DNA of 7,037 nucleotides from Candidatus Rokuibacteriota bacterium (lineage in GTDB: Bacteria > Methylomirabilota > Methylomirabilia > Rokubacteriales > CSP1-6). The notes under the pieces are model-generated. The model ran no database searches, was not told the origin of the DNA, and saw only the letters and a list, made by a program, of their open reading frames with translations. The position numbers and the translations under genes were made by a program. The DNA is taken from contig JACQCN010000411.1 in assembly GCA_016201575.1 (NCBI GenBank), positions 1-7,037 on the forward strand, given 5' to 3'. Shown here piece by piece: positions 1-6,239 of the stretch (the stretch's first letter is position 1; each line of letters starts with the position of its first letter).

Positions 1-105
1 CCCCCCGCGACTACCGTTCGTGAATAGTGCGGGTTAGAATTCGACGCACGCCGCCAGCGTAGCGCGACGGTGGTCTGACGCACGCTCCTACCGAGAGATA
101 CACCC
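1..105. other. Spacer downstream of the dppC-like gene, no gene seen
   Basis: This edge spacer follows the dppC-type stop codon. I see no convincing coding sequence; the frames open across it are extensions of shadows of the permease gene. An 8-base direct repeat, GACGCACG, occurs at 43-50 and 77-84. A weak GC-rich inverted repeat (CCGCC at 51-55 against GGTGG near 69-73, with one G-T pair) lies between them. There is no T-tract on either strand that would make it a standard intrinsic terminator. Missing transporter ATPase genes could lie beyond base 1, but nothing here shows it. Confidence 0.5.
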
Positions 106-951
106 TCACCCGAGGCGCGGGTCGAGCAGGTCGCGGAGCGCGTCGCCCAGCACGTTGAAGGCCAGCACGGTCAGCGCGATGGCGGTGCCGGGCATCACGG
201 CCAGCCACGGCGCCAGCGAGAGGAAGCCCTGCGCCTCCTGCAGCATCTTGCCCCAGGACGGGATCGGCGGCTGCGTCCCGAGCCCGAGGTAGCTGAGCCC
301 CGCCTCCGCCAGGATCGCGCGCCCCACGTTGAGGCTGGCCTGCGTGATGACCGGCGGCATCGCGTTCGGGAGGACGTGGCGCGCGAGCACGTAGAGCGGC
401 GCCGCGCCGTGGGCCCGCGCGGCGGTGACGAACTCGCGCGCCGTGAGCGCGACGCCGACGCCGCGCGTGAGCCGCGCGAAGATCGGGATGCCCACGATGC
501 CGATGGCGAGCGTGGCGTGCCAGTGGCCGGGGCCGAGCGCGGCGACGACGGCGATGGCCAGGAGCAGGGCGGGGAAGGCCAGCAGCCCGTCCATCGCGCG
601 CATGATGATCTCGTCCGTGACGCCGCCGGCGTAGCCCGCGGCCGCGCCGAGCGCGACGCCGAGGACGAGGGAGATCGCCGTGGACACCACGGCCACGATC
701 AGCGCGATGGAGGCGCCGACGGCCAGCCGGCTCCCGATGTCGCGGCCGAACTGGTCGGTGCCCAGGAGATGGGCCCCGGCCGGCGGCCGCAGGCGCTGGC
801 CGATGTCGACGGCCTCGGGGTCGTGCGGCGTCCACACGGCGCTGAGCAGCGCGACGAGGGCGACGAGGCACACCACGCCCGCGCCTGCCACGAAGCCGCG
901 ATGACGGCGCCAGGGCCTACGCGTCGCCAACGCGCGGGTCCAGCCAGGCAT
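106..951 (-). CDS. Peptide/nickel-type ABC transporter permease, DppC family
   Basis: This is the second inner-membrane permease of a Dpp/Opp-type importer, expected to pair with the DppB-type protein encoded just upstream. The product is 281 residues, normal for the family. A basic N-terminus (residues 10-18) precedes the first membrane helix at about 19-40. The DppC hallmark HLLGTDQFGRDIGSRL follows at 61-76, further helices lie at about 80-106, 123-140 and 250-268, and the cytoplasmic EAA loop that docks the ATPase is at about 171-184 (REFVTAARAHG). The segment EAGLSYLGLG...PSWGKML at 216-237 is also typical. The ATG at 951 overlaps the end of dppB by 35 bases and has no good ribosome binding site. 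A TTG at codon 8 (position 930) would shorten the overlap to 14 bases and is a possible alternative. The overlap suggests translational coupling. Family assignment is firm; the transported substrate (peptide, nickel, glycoside or other) is unknown. Confidence 0.95.
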   Translation of the reverse strand: MPGWTRALATRRPWRRHRGFVAGAGVVCLVALVALLSAVWTPHDPEAVDIGQRLRPPAGAHLLGTDQFGRDIGSRLAVGASIALIVAVVSTAISLVLGVALGAAAGYAGGVTDEIIMRAMDGLLAFPALLLAIAVVAALGPGHWHATLAIGIVGIPIFARLTRGVGVALTAREFVTAARAHGAAPLYVLARHVLPNAMPPVITQASLNVGRAILAEAGLSYLGLGTQPPIPSWGKMLQEAQGFLSLAPWLAVMPGTAIALTVLAFNVLGDALRDLLDPRLG

Positions 952-1864
952 AGGAGAGATCCACGAGGAAGTTCAGCCCGATCGTGAGCACGGCGATGAA
1001 GAAGACGAGCCCCTGGATCAGCGGCCAGTCCCGGTTGAAGACCGCGAACAGCACGAGCCGCCCGAGCCCCGGCAGGGCGAAGATCTGCTCGATGATGATG
1101 GCGCCGCCGAGGAGCGTCCCCACCTGGAGGCCGACGATGGTGACGGTCGGGATGAGCGCGTTGGCCAGGGTGTGGCGGTAGATGACCGCCGGCTCCGGGA
1201 CGCCCTTGGCGCGCGCGGTCCGGACGAAGTCTTCCTGGAGCACCTCCAGCATCGACGCGCGCTCCATGCGCACGACGGTGGCGGCGATGACGAGGCCGAG
1301 GGCGACCGCCGGCATCGCGAGGTGTCGCAGGGCCTGCCAGGGCGACTGGCTCCAGCTCACCCAGCCGCCCGACGGCAGCCAGCGCAGCTCGAGCGCGAAG
1401 GCCAGGATCAGCATGATCCCGAGCCAGAAGGACGGGATGGCCTGCCCGATCTGGCTCCCGGCGATCGCCGCGTAGTCGGCGAGCGTCCCGTGTCGCCGCG
1501 CGGCGTGCACGCCCACCGGCAGCCCGACGACGAGCGAGATGAGCAGGGCGAGGCCGGTCAGCGGCAGCGTCACGGGCAGGCGCTCGACGATTAGGTCGAT
1601 GACGGGGCGCTGGTGCCGGAGCGAGACGCCCAGCTCGCCGCGGGCGACGGAGCCGACCCAGGCGAGGTACTGGATGGCCAGCGGGCGGTCGGTGCCCAGC
1701 GCGTGCTGGAGCTCGCGGAGGGAGTCGCCGGGCGTGTCGGCGCCGAGGATGATCTGCGCGGGATCGCCCGGGATGACCCGGAGCACGAGGAAGGTGACGA
1801 CGGAGACGGCGGCCAGCGTCGCCAGCAGGCTCGCCAGCCGCGCGGCGAGGTAGCGGCCGGACAT
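917..1864 (-). CDS. Peptide/nickel-type ABC transporter permease, DppB family
   Basis: This is the first permease subunit of the importer, an integral inner-membrane protein of 315 residues, the usual DppB length. The N-terminus has the family pattern: a membrane helix at about 10-30 ending in LRVIPGDPA (28-36), then a periplasmic segment with LGTDRPLAIQYLAWV (56-70) and GELGVSL (76-82). Further helices are at about 98-120, 132-160, 183-198, 240-258 and 282-304. The EAA loop contacting the ATPase reads EDFVRTARAKG at 211-221 and is followed by the characteristic ANALIPTVTIVGLQ (234-247) and FALPGLGRL (262-270). The ATG at 1864 gives the expected N-terminus; the frame stays open far upstream, but that part is only the shadow of other genes. 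It starts 5 bases after the binding-protein stop, so the genes are very likely co-transcribed and translationally coupled. Substrate is not predictable from the permease alone. Confidence 0.96.
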   Translation of the reverse strand: MSGRYLAARLASLLATLAAVSVVTFLVLRVIPGDPAQIILGADTPGDSLRELQHALGTDRPLAIQYLAWVGSVARGELGVSLRHQRPVIDLIVERLPVTLPLTGLALLISLVVGLPVGVHAARRHGTLADYAAIAGSQIGQAIPSFWLGIMLILAFALELRWLPSGGWVSWSQSPWQALRHLAMPAVALGLVIAATVVRMERASMLEVLQEDFVRTARAKGVPEPAVIYRHTLANALIPTVTIVGLQVGTLLGGAIIIEQIFALPGLGRLVLFAVFNRDWPLIQGLVFFIAVLTIGLNFLVDLSYAWLDPRVGDA

Positions 1865-1869
1865 GCGGG

Positions 1870-3387
1870 CTACTTCGCCGCCCGGTACACCTCGAGCAGG
1901 CGGTTGCCGGGGACCGGGAGCTCCGAGTAGCCGTGCACGTCCGGCCGCGACGCCACGATGCCGTCGGTCGAGAACAGCCACACGCAGACGGCGTCGTCGG
2001 AGAGGAGGCGCTCGAGCTTCGCCACCACCTCTTTCCGCCGGGCACGGTCGTGCGTCGTGTCGGCCTCGGCGATCAGCGTGTCGTAGGCGGGGTTGGCGTA
2101 GCCGAAGTAGTTCGTGTTGTACTTGCTCTTGAAGCGCTCGAGCAGCGTGATCGGGTCGAGCCGGCCGACGTGGCCGATGACCGTCACGCCGTAGTCGTGC
2201 TTCTTGTAGATCTTGTCGAGCCAAGCGCCCCACTCGAGCACGACGAGGTTGGCGCGGACGCCGGCCTTCTTCCACTGGCTGGCCACGATCTCGCCCGACT
2301 TCACGAACTCCGCGTAGGGCTGCGGCAGGTAGAGCGTCGTCTCGAAGCCGTTCGGGTACCCCGCCTCCGCCAGGAGCTGCCGGGCCTTCGCCGGGTCGTA
2401 GGGGTAGCGACCGTTGAGGTCCAGGTAGTACTCGCTGATGATCGGCGGCATGAAGGTGCCGATCAGCCGGCCGAAGCCGAAGACGGCCCCCTCCAGCACC
2501 GCGTTGCGATCGGTGGCGTGAAAGAGGGCGCGGCGGACGCGGAGGTCGTTGAAGGGCTTCTGCTCCTGGTTGATCGCGACCTCGCTCAGCGTGTTGCGGG
2601 GGAAGGTGTCGACCTTCACCCCCGCGGATCGCAGCTCGGCGACCGCCTGCGCCGGGATCCGGTCCGCCATGTCGAGGTCGCCCGCCTTCACCGAGGTCAG
2701 GCGCGCCGTCTCGTCCGGGACCACGCCGAAGACGATCTCGTCCAGGTAGGGACGGCCGGCCACGAAGTACTTCGGGTTCCGGGCGAGCGTGACGTGGCTG
2801 TCGGGCACCCACTCGACGAACCGGAAGGGGCCCGTCCCGACCGGGTGGCGGCGGAGCTCGTCGCCCGCGCCCTCGGGCACCATCGAGGCCCAGCCGTACG
2901 CGAGGTCGGACAGGAAGCGCGCCGAGGGCCGCTTGAGCGTCACCTTGACGGTGAGGCGGTCCGGCGTCTCCACGCTGTCGATGATCTCGTAGTCGGCGGC
3001 GTGCGGGCTCTTCCCCTTCTCGCTCATGCGGGCCAGGCTGTACTTCACGTCCCCCGCGCCGAAGGCCCGGCCGTCGTGGAAGGTCACGCCCGGGCGGAGG
3101 CTGAGGGTGTACGTGAGCCCGTTGGGCGCGATGGACCACTTGGCGGCGAGGCCGGGGAGCAGCTCGCCCTTCGCGTTGGTGGCCACCAGAGAGTCGAAGA
3201 TGTTCATCGCGACGATGAACGTCGAGTCCGCGGGGCTCCGGTGCGGGTCGAGGCCGTCGGGATCCGCCTGCGTGGCGAACCGCAGGCTGCCGCCGGCCCT
3301 CGGCGCGGGAGGCTGGGCGTGGACCGCGAGCGCGGTGAGGCCGAAGCACACCGCTAGCACCGCGGAGGGAAGTATTCGCGCGCGCAT
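1870..3387 (-). CDS. ABC transporter substrate-binding protein, family 5 (DppA/OppA-like)
   Basis: This is the periplasmic binding component that captures the substrate and delivers it to the two permeases encoded downstream. The mature protein follows a Sec signal peptide: basic MRAR, a hydrophobic core at about 5-22, and a likely cleavage after A24 (VHA|Q). Cys14 lies inside the core with Val before it, so a lipoprotein is unlikely. Family 5 (PF00496-type) features are clear: GGSLRFATQADPDGLDPHRS at about 32-51, LTYTLSLRPGVTFHDGRAF at 91-109, and the signature HPVGTGPFRFVEW at 181-193. The 505-residue length fits DppA/OppA proteins. I chose the ATG at 3387 because it places a textbook signal peptide at the N-terminus; an in-frame start at 3507 would add 40 non-signal-like residues. 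There is no obvious Shine-Dalgarno sequence before 3387. Known ligands of the family include peptides, nickel, heme and sugars; the ligand here cannot be told. Confidence 0.95.
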   Translation of the reverse strand: MRARILPSAVLAVCFGLTALAVHAQPPAPRAGGSLRFATQADPDGLDPHRSPADSTFIVAMNIFDSLVATNAKGELLPGLAAKWSIAPNGLTYTLSLRPGVTFHDGRAFGAGDVKYSLARMSEKGKSPHAADYEIIDSVETPDRLTVKVTLKRPSARFLSDLAYGWASMVPEGAGDELRRHPVGTGPFRFVEWVPDSHVTLARNPKYFVAGRPYLDEIVFGVVPDETARLTSVKAGDLDMADRIPAQAVAELRSAGVKVDTFPRNTLSEVAINQEQKPFNDLRVRRALFHATDRNAVLEGAVFGFGRLIGTFMPPIISEYYLDLNGRYPYDPAKARQLLAEAGYPNGFETTLYLPQPYAEFVKSGEIVASQWKKAGVRANLVVLEWGAWLDKIYKKHDYGVTVIGHVGRLDPITLLERFKSKYNTNYFGYANPAYDTLIAEADTTHDRARRKEVVAKLERLLSDDAVCVWLFSTDGIVASRPDVHGYSELPVPGNRLLEVYRAAK

Positions 3388-3400
3388 CGGAACGGCGGCG

Positions 3401-3429
3401 ATTAGGCCACAGCCGGAGCGACGCGTCAA
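3401..3429 (-). promoter_or_regulatory. Possible sigma70-type promoter for the transporter operon
   Basis: On the minus strand, TTGACG (3424-3429, five of six matches to TTGACA) is followed after exactly 17 bases by CCTAAT (3401-3406), which matches the last four bases of TATAAT. In a very GC-rich background this pair stands out. Initiation would fall near 3394, only about 7 bases upstream of the binding-protein ATG at 3387. That gives a leaderless or nearly leaderless message, which agrees with the missing ribosome binding site. This is inference from consensus matching only; the -10 match is imperfect. Confidence 0.4.
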
Positions 3430-3515
3430 GCCCGGCCGCGGCCGAAAACCGGCGCTCGCCGCGCTCCGGGCCCTCGTGGTATGGATGGGAGACTTCGAAC
3501 AGCGCACCCTTCACC

Positions 3516-3521
3516 AGGAGG
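3516..3521 (+). promoter_or_regulatory. Strong Shine-Dalgarno that decides the start of the small membrane protein
   Basis: AGGAGG at 3516-3521 abuts an ATG at 3522, leaving zero spacing, which is too close for efficient initiation. The in-frame GTG two codons later (3528) is 6 bases from the motif, close to the optimum. The GTG is therefore the more likely start; the ATG would add only two residues. Confidence 0.7.
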
Positions 3522-3527
3522 ATGCCC

Positions 3528-3830
3528 GTGATCGCCGACCGGTACACGAAGACCGTCCTGACCCTCATCGCCGTGGCGCTCGTCGTGATCGCCGTTCGCC
3601 CGTGGGTGCCCGCGTCGGGATTGCTCGGCGCGGTGCGCCCCGACCCGGCCCACGCGCAGCAGGCCGCCGCCAAGTACGAGGTCGTGGTGCCGAAGGCCTG
3701 GGGCAAGTACCTGGCCTTCAGCAACAACAACCTCCTGCTCGAGGCCCCGGATGGGACCATGCGCATCGTCGACGTCGAGGGGAAGTCCCCGGAGTATCCG
3801 AAGGTGAAGTCGCTCATCCGCTGGCAGTAG
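3528..3830 (+). CDS. Small protein with an N-terminal membrane segment, function unknown
   Basis: I do not recognise a characterised family. From the GTG at 3528 the product is 100 residues. A short basic start (ADRYTK) leads into one hydrophobic helix at about 9-26 (TVLTLIAVALVVIAVRP). A proline- and alanine-rich linker ending in PAHAQQAAAK (40-49) follows, and this could be a signal-peptidase-like site after A43. A compact polar C-terminal part (about 50-100) contains KYEVVVPKAWGKYLAFSNNN and LEAPDGTMRIVDVEG, which looks like a few beta strands. The protein is probably anchored in the inner membrane, or secreted, with the C-terminal part in the periplasm. An AGGAGG at 3516-3521 supports expression. 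The stop is 2 bases before the start of the acyltransferase gene, so the two are likely translated together. A role as accessory to the acyltransferase is a guess from context only. Confidence 0.75.
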   Translation: MIADRYTKTVLTLIAVALVVIAVRPWVPASGLLGAVRPDPAHAQQAAAKYEVVVPKAWGKYLAFSNNNLLLEAPDGTMRIVDVEGKSPEYPKVKSLIRWQ

Positions 3831-3832
3831 CG

Positions 3833-4804
3833 TTGGCGTCGGTCACCTCGTCGCCGGTCGGCGGGCTCGCCGCGCGGCCGCGGTGGTACGCGCACGCGTA
3901 CAACGACGCCGCGCTCTACCGTCTCGCGGCGGGGCTCGCCTGGCTCCCGCGCCGGGCCCGGCTGGGCCTGGCCCGGCAGGTCGGACGCCTCGCCCTCCGG
4001 CTCATGCCGGCGGAGCGCGCCGCGATCTCGAAGACCCTCGCGCGCGTCACCGGCGCCACGGGGTCGCGCCTGGAGGCGCTGGCGGCCGGCGTGTTCACGG
4101 ACTTCGCGATGTGCTTCAGCGACCTGCTGTCCACGAACCGCCAGCCGGCGGCGCGGCTGCTGGACCACGTGGGGAAGGTGGAGGGCAAGGAGCGCCTCGC
4201 CTCGCTGGCGGGGGGGCTCGTCTCGCTCACCGCCCACGTCGGCAACTGGGAGCTGGCCGGCCGGCTCCTGGCCGGGCGCGCCGCCCGGACGATCCACGTG
4301 GTCGTGGCCGAGGAGGAGGCGCGCGAGCTGGAGCGCTGGGTGCGCCGCGACGGCGACGGCGTCCGCTTCGTCACGCGCTCGCGCCCGACCGTCTCGCTGG
4401 AGCTGGTGGCGGCGCTCCGGCGCGGCGAGGTGGTCGCGGTCCAGGGAGACCGGGCGCTCGGCACGCGCGGAGACGTGCTGATCCCCTTCCTCGGCGGGCC
4501 GGCGCCTTTTCCGCTCGGGCCGTTCCTGCTGGCGCGCGCCGCCGGCGTGCCGCTGGTGCCGGCGTTCTGCCTCCTCGATCCGGATCACCGGTACACGGTG
4601 AAGGTCGCGGAGCCGCTCATCGTCCAGCGGGGCGGCGAGGAGGACGCCGCGCGGGCCTGGGTCGCCGTCCTGGAGGCGGTCGTGCGCGAGCGCCCGACGC
4701 AGTGGTTCAACTTCTTCGACATCTGGAGCTGCTCGGAGGGGGGCTCCGCCGCCCTTCCGAACCTCCCCCCAGGAATGGCGCCGGCAAAGCCGGCGCTCGA
4801 ATAG
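3833..4804 (+). CDS. Lysophospholipid/lipid A-type acyltransferase (LpxL/HtrB-like)
   Basis: This is a membrane-associated acyltransferase of the LPLAT superfamily (PF03279-like), which moves a fatty acyl chain from acyl-ACP or acyl-CoA to a lipid or saccharide hydroxyl. The product is 323 residues from a TTG start at 3833. The catalytic HX4(D/E) motif is seen as H135-VGNW-E140, preceded by a hydrophobic strand (LVSLTA, 129-134). A second conserved block reads VVAVQGDRALG (200-210), followed by IPFLGGPAPFPLGPFLLARAAGVPLVPAF (217-245) and the family's closing motif QWFNFFDIW (290-298). No classical N-terminal transmembrane helix is obvious; residues 25-56 are amphipathic and basic. The TTG is inferred: it lies 2 bases after the previous stop, no ATG or GTG suits better, and no clear ribosome binding site is visible. 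Oddly, residues 301-323 and the stop are encoded by a dispersed repeat. The acceptor could be lipid A, a lysophospholipid or a natural product. Confidence 0.88.
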   Translation: MASVTSSPVGGLAARPRWYAHAYNDAALYRLAAGLAWLPRRARLGLARQVGRLALRLMPAERAAISKTLARVTGATGSRLEALAAGVFTDFAMCFSDLLSTNRQPAARLLDHVGKVEGKERLASLAGGLVSLTAHVGNWELAGRLLAGRAARTIHVVVAEEEARELERWVRRDGDGVRFVTRSRPTVSLELVAALRRGEVVAVQGDRALGTRGDVLIPFLGGPAPFPLGPFLLARAAGVPLVPAFCLLDPDHRYTVKVAEPLIVQRGGEEDAARAWVAVLEAVVRERPTQWFNFFDIWSCSEGGSAALPNLPPGMAPAKPALE

Positions 4805-4808
4805 CCGG
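4732..4808 (-). repeat. Two-hairpin repeat, copy A, read as the 3' end of the acyltransferase gene
   Basis: This copy is inverted relative to the two copies at 6240-6383. Hairpin 1 has arms 4738-4744 and 4748-4754 with loop TCC and one G-G mismatch (4741/4751). Hairpin 2 is a perfect 8-bp stem GCGCCGGC/GCCGGCGC at 4778-4785 and 4789-4796 with loop AAA. The linker (about 4755-4777) contains TTCCGAACCTCCCCC, shared with the copy at 6315-6383. On the plus strand it is translated in frame as the last 23 residues of the acyltransferase, and the stop TAG (4802-4804) also falls in the element's conserved GCTCGA(A)TAG end. Strand is given relative to the tandem copies. Confidence 0.85.
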
Positions 4809-4849
4809 TCCACATCGCGCGAGGAGCGTAACAGGCGGCATTCGCAGCC

Positions 4850-4855
4850 GGAGGA
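4850..4855 (+). promoter_or_regulatory. Ribosome binding site deciding the GTG start of the methyltransferase
   Basis: GGAGGA at 4850-4855 lies 7 bases before the GTG at 4863, a near-ideal arrangement. It supports the non-ATG start, for which no upstream ATG in frame competes. Confidence 0.8.
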
Positions 4856-4862
4856 TAGTCGA

Positions 4863-6071
4863 GTGAGTCAGGTCGAGGACCTCGCGCGCCTGGGACGGGC
4901 GGAGGCCGAAGCGGCCACGGCAGTGCTCCAGCGCGTGCTCCCGCCCCCGCTCCCGCCGCTCTTCGACGCCTCGTTCGTCCGCTCGCACCTCCTCTACGAC
5001 GAGTTCGTGTATCGGCTGACGCTCGCCGTGGCGCGCGAGATCGGACTGGAGGCGGCGATCGAAGAGCCGGGCGACGTCGGCGAGATCGCCGCGCGGGCGA
5101 AGCTCGACGCGCGTCGCGCGCTGGTTCCGCTCGACTGGATCCTGCGCGAGCTCGCCGCCCGCGGGGCGCTGGAGGAGACCAACGGCGCGAGGTATCGGGC
5201 GCGCGGCGACTTGCCGGCGCTCGATCCCGCGCCCGTGCGCGAGGAGCAGGTCCGCCAGGACCCTTCCTGCCTGCCCTCGTACGTCGTCGCGGAGACGGTC
5301 GCCCGGGATTACCCGGCGTTCCTCCGCGGCGAGATCGCCGGCGAGGAGATCCTGTTCTCCCCGCGGCGGCTCCGCCTCTGGGTCGACTACTTCTCCAACG
5401 ACAACGGCCTCTACGCGGTGAACAACCGGGTCGGCGCGGCCGCCTTCGAGCAGTGGCTGCCGCGGGAGGAAGGCCGGGTCGTCGAGCTGGGTGGCGGGCT
5501 CGGCAGCGGCGCCCTGGCCGTGCTGGAGCGGCTGGAGGCCGCGGGACGGCTCGGCGCGATCCGCGAGTACTGGTTCACGGAGCCGGTCCCGGCGTTCCTC
5601 CGCCGCGGGCAGCAGGCGCTGCAGTCGCGGTACGCCGCGCTCCCGGGCCTCGCGTTCGGCTCCGTCGACATGAACCGCCCGTTCGCGGAGCAGGGGATCG
5701 CGCCGGGGAGCCTCTCGGTCGTGTACGCCGTGAACACGCTCCACGTCGCGCACGACCTGGAGCTCACGCTCGGCGAGGCGCTCCGCGCGCTCGAGCCCGG
5801 CGGGCGGCTCGTCGTGTCCGAGTGCGTGCGGCCACGGCCGCGGCAGCCGATCTACGCAGAGTTCGTCTTCAACCTGATGGAGACGTTCCGGTCCCCGCGC
5901 CTGCACCCGCGCTACCGCCCGGGCGGAGGATTCCTCACGCCCGAGCAGTGGCGCGACGCCGTCGAGGCGGCGGGGTTCGCGGACATCCGCCTCCTGCCCG
6001 ACATCGCGCGGATCCGGGAGCAGGTGCCCGACTTCTTCGTGGCGGCCGTCGGGGCCAGCCGCCCGCGCTGA
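4863..6071 (+). CDS. Class I SAM-dependent methyltransferase with winged-helix-like N-terminal domain
   Basis: This cytoplasmic enzyme would transfer a methyl group from S-adenosylmethionine to an unknown acceptor. The product is 402 residues from a GTG with a strong ribosome binding site. Residues about 45-115 (LAVAREIGLEAA...DVGEIAARAKLD...LDWILRELAARGALEE...RYRA) resemble the winged-helix/dimerisation region of plant- and antibiotic-type O-methyltransferases. The Rossmann-fold domain follows: motif I RVVELGGGLGSG at 205-216, an acidic residue E240 at the end of the second strand (YWFTEP), VVYAVNTLHVAHDLE at 286-300, and LEPGGRLVVSE at 310-320. The C-terminal part GGGFLTPEQWRDAVEAAGF at 354-372 is common in Methyltransf_12/polyketide-type enzymes. 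It lies 58 bases after the acyltransferase on the same strand, so they are probably co-transcribed. The pairing suggests tailoring of a lipid or secondary metabolite, but the acceptor atom (O, C or N) is not determinable. Residues 120-200 form an unassigned linker or lid. Confidence 0.9.
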   Translation: MSQVEDLARLGRAEAEAATAVLQRVLPPPLPPLFDASFVRSHLLYDEFVYRLTLAVAREIGLEAAIEEPGDVGEIAARAKLDARRALVPLDWILRELAARGALEETNGARYRARGDLPALDPAPVREEQVRQDPSCLPSYVVAETVARDYPAFLRGEIAGEEILFSPRRLRLWVDYFSNDNGLYAVNNRVGAAAFEQWLPREEGRVVELGGGLGSGALAVLERLEAAGRLGAIREYWFTEPVPAFLRRGQQALQSRYAALPGLAFGSVDMNRPFAEQGIAPGSLSVVYAVNTLHVAHDLELTLGEALRALEPGGRLVVSECVRPRPRQPIYAEFVFNLMETFRSPRLHPRYRPGGGFLTPEQWRDAVEAAGFADIRLLPDIARIREQVPDFFVAAVGASRPR

Positions 6072-6120
6072 GCCGCCGACGCCCGTCGCCCAGGAGCGTA
6101 TCGGACTGGCCTCCGTTCAC

Positions 6121-6150
6121 GCGCCGGCTCGACCGGCGCAATCCCCGTTC
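6121..6150 (+). repeat. Truncated repeat unit: GCGCCGG hairpin plus start of linker
   Basis: Arms GCGCCGG (6121-6127) and CCGGCGC (6133-6139) pair perfectly over 7 bp around the loop CTCGA. The following GCAATCCCC resembles the linker start in the full unit at 6315-6383 (GCAATCCCGG), after which the similarity is lost. It appears to be a decayed or partial copy. It lies 50 bases after the methyltransferase stop and is the first stable hairpin such a transcript would meet. Confidence 0.6.
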
Positions 6151-6205
6151 CAAGCTCCAGAAGCCTGTCGGCCTGAGCGCCCTTCGAGCGCCGGCTTCGA
6201 GCGTG

Positions 6206-6239
6206 TGAACCAATCGCGCCCAGTGGCGCGGCGTGTTCA
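6206..6239. repeat. Nested perfect inverted repeat (hairpin)
   Basis: An outer 5-bp arm TGAAC/GTTCA (6206-6210 and 6235-6239) encloses a symmetric 4+4 internal loop (CAAT and GCGT). An inner 6-bp stem CGCGCC/GGCGCG (6215-6220 and 6225-6230) has the loop CAGT. The regular layout suggests a real structure, distinct in sequence from the flanking two-hairpin units. Function is unknown; it could be part of a terminator array or a remnant of a repeat element. Confidence 0.5.

Larger units (their letters stand above)
3388..3527. promoter_or_regulatory. Divergent intergenic region between two operons
   Basis: This 140-base spacer separates two head-to-head transcription units and must hold the control region for both. 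The minus-strand side carries the possible promoter at 3401-3429. On the plus side I see no convincing -35/-10 pair. A GC-rich self-complementary stretch lies around 3431-3455 (CCGGCCGCGGCCG and nearby GCCGAAAACCGGC), which could be an operator or simply base composition. The frames that stay open through this stretch lack codon or domain support. Confidence 0.5.

Noticed and set aside
43..84. Direct repeat GACGCACG at the left edge considered as an operator or attachment site
   Set aside because: Two 8-base GC-rich copies are easily expected by chance in this composition, and there is no nearby integrase or regulator gene.
1933..3357. A 474-codon plus-strand open frame opposite the binding-protein gene
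   Set aside because: It is antisense to a clear family 5 binding protein, Arg/Val/Glu-rich, without motifs; it is a codon-bias shadow.
3388..3507. N-terminal extension of the binding protein to an in-frame start at 3507
   Set aside because: The added 40 residues would precede and bury a normal signal peptide. The start at 3387 fits export.
3026..3832. Upstream extension of the acyltransferase frame on the plus strand
   Set aside because: The frame is open back to 3026 but runs antisense through the binding-protein gene and overlaps the small membrane protein in another frame. Similarity to acyltransferases begins only after 3833.
917..4813. A single 1298-codon open frame on the minus strand
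   Set aside because: Only 917-1864 encodes a recognisable protein (the DppB-type permease). The rest is a stop-free shadow caused by high GC, lying over the binding protein and the plus-strand genes, with Arg/Pro/Gly-rich composition and no domain.
4707..5906. A 399-codon minus-strand open frame opposite the methyltransferase
   Set aside because: The complementary strand encodes clear SAM-binding motifs with a good ribosome binding site. The minus-strand product is Arg/Glu-rich without any recognisable fold.
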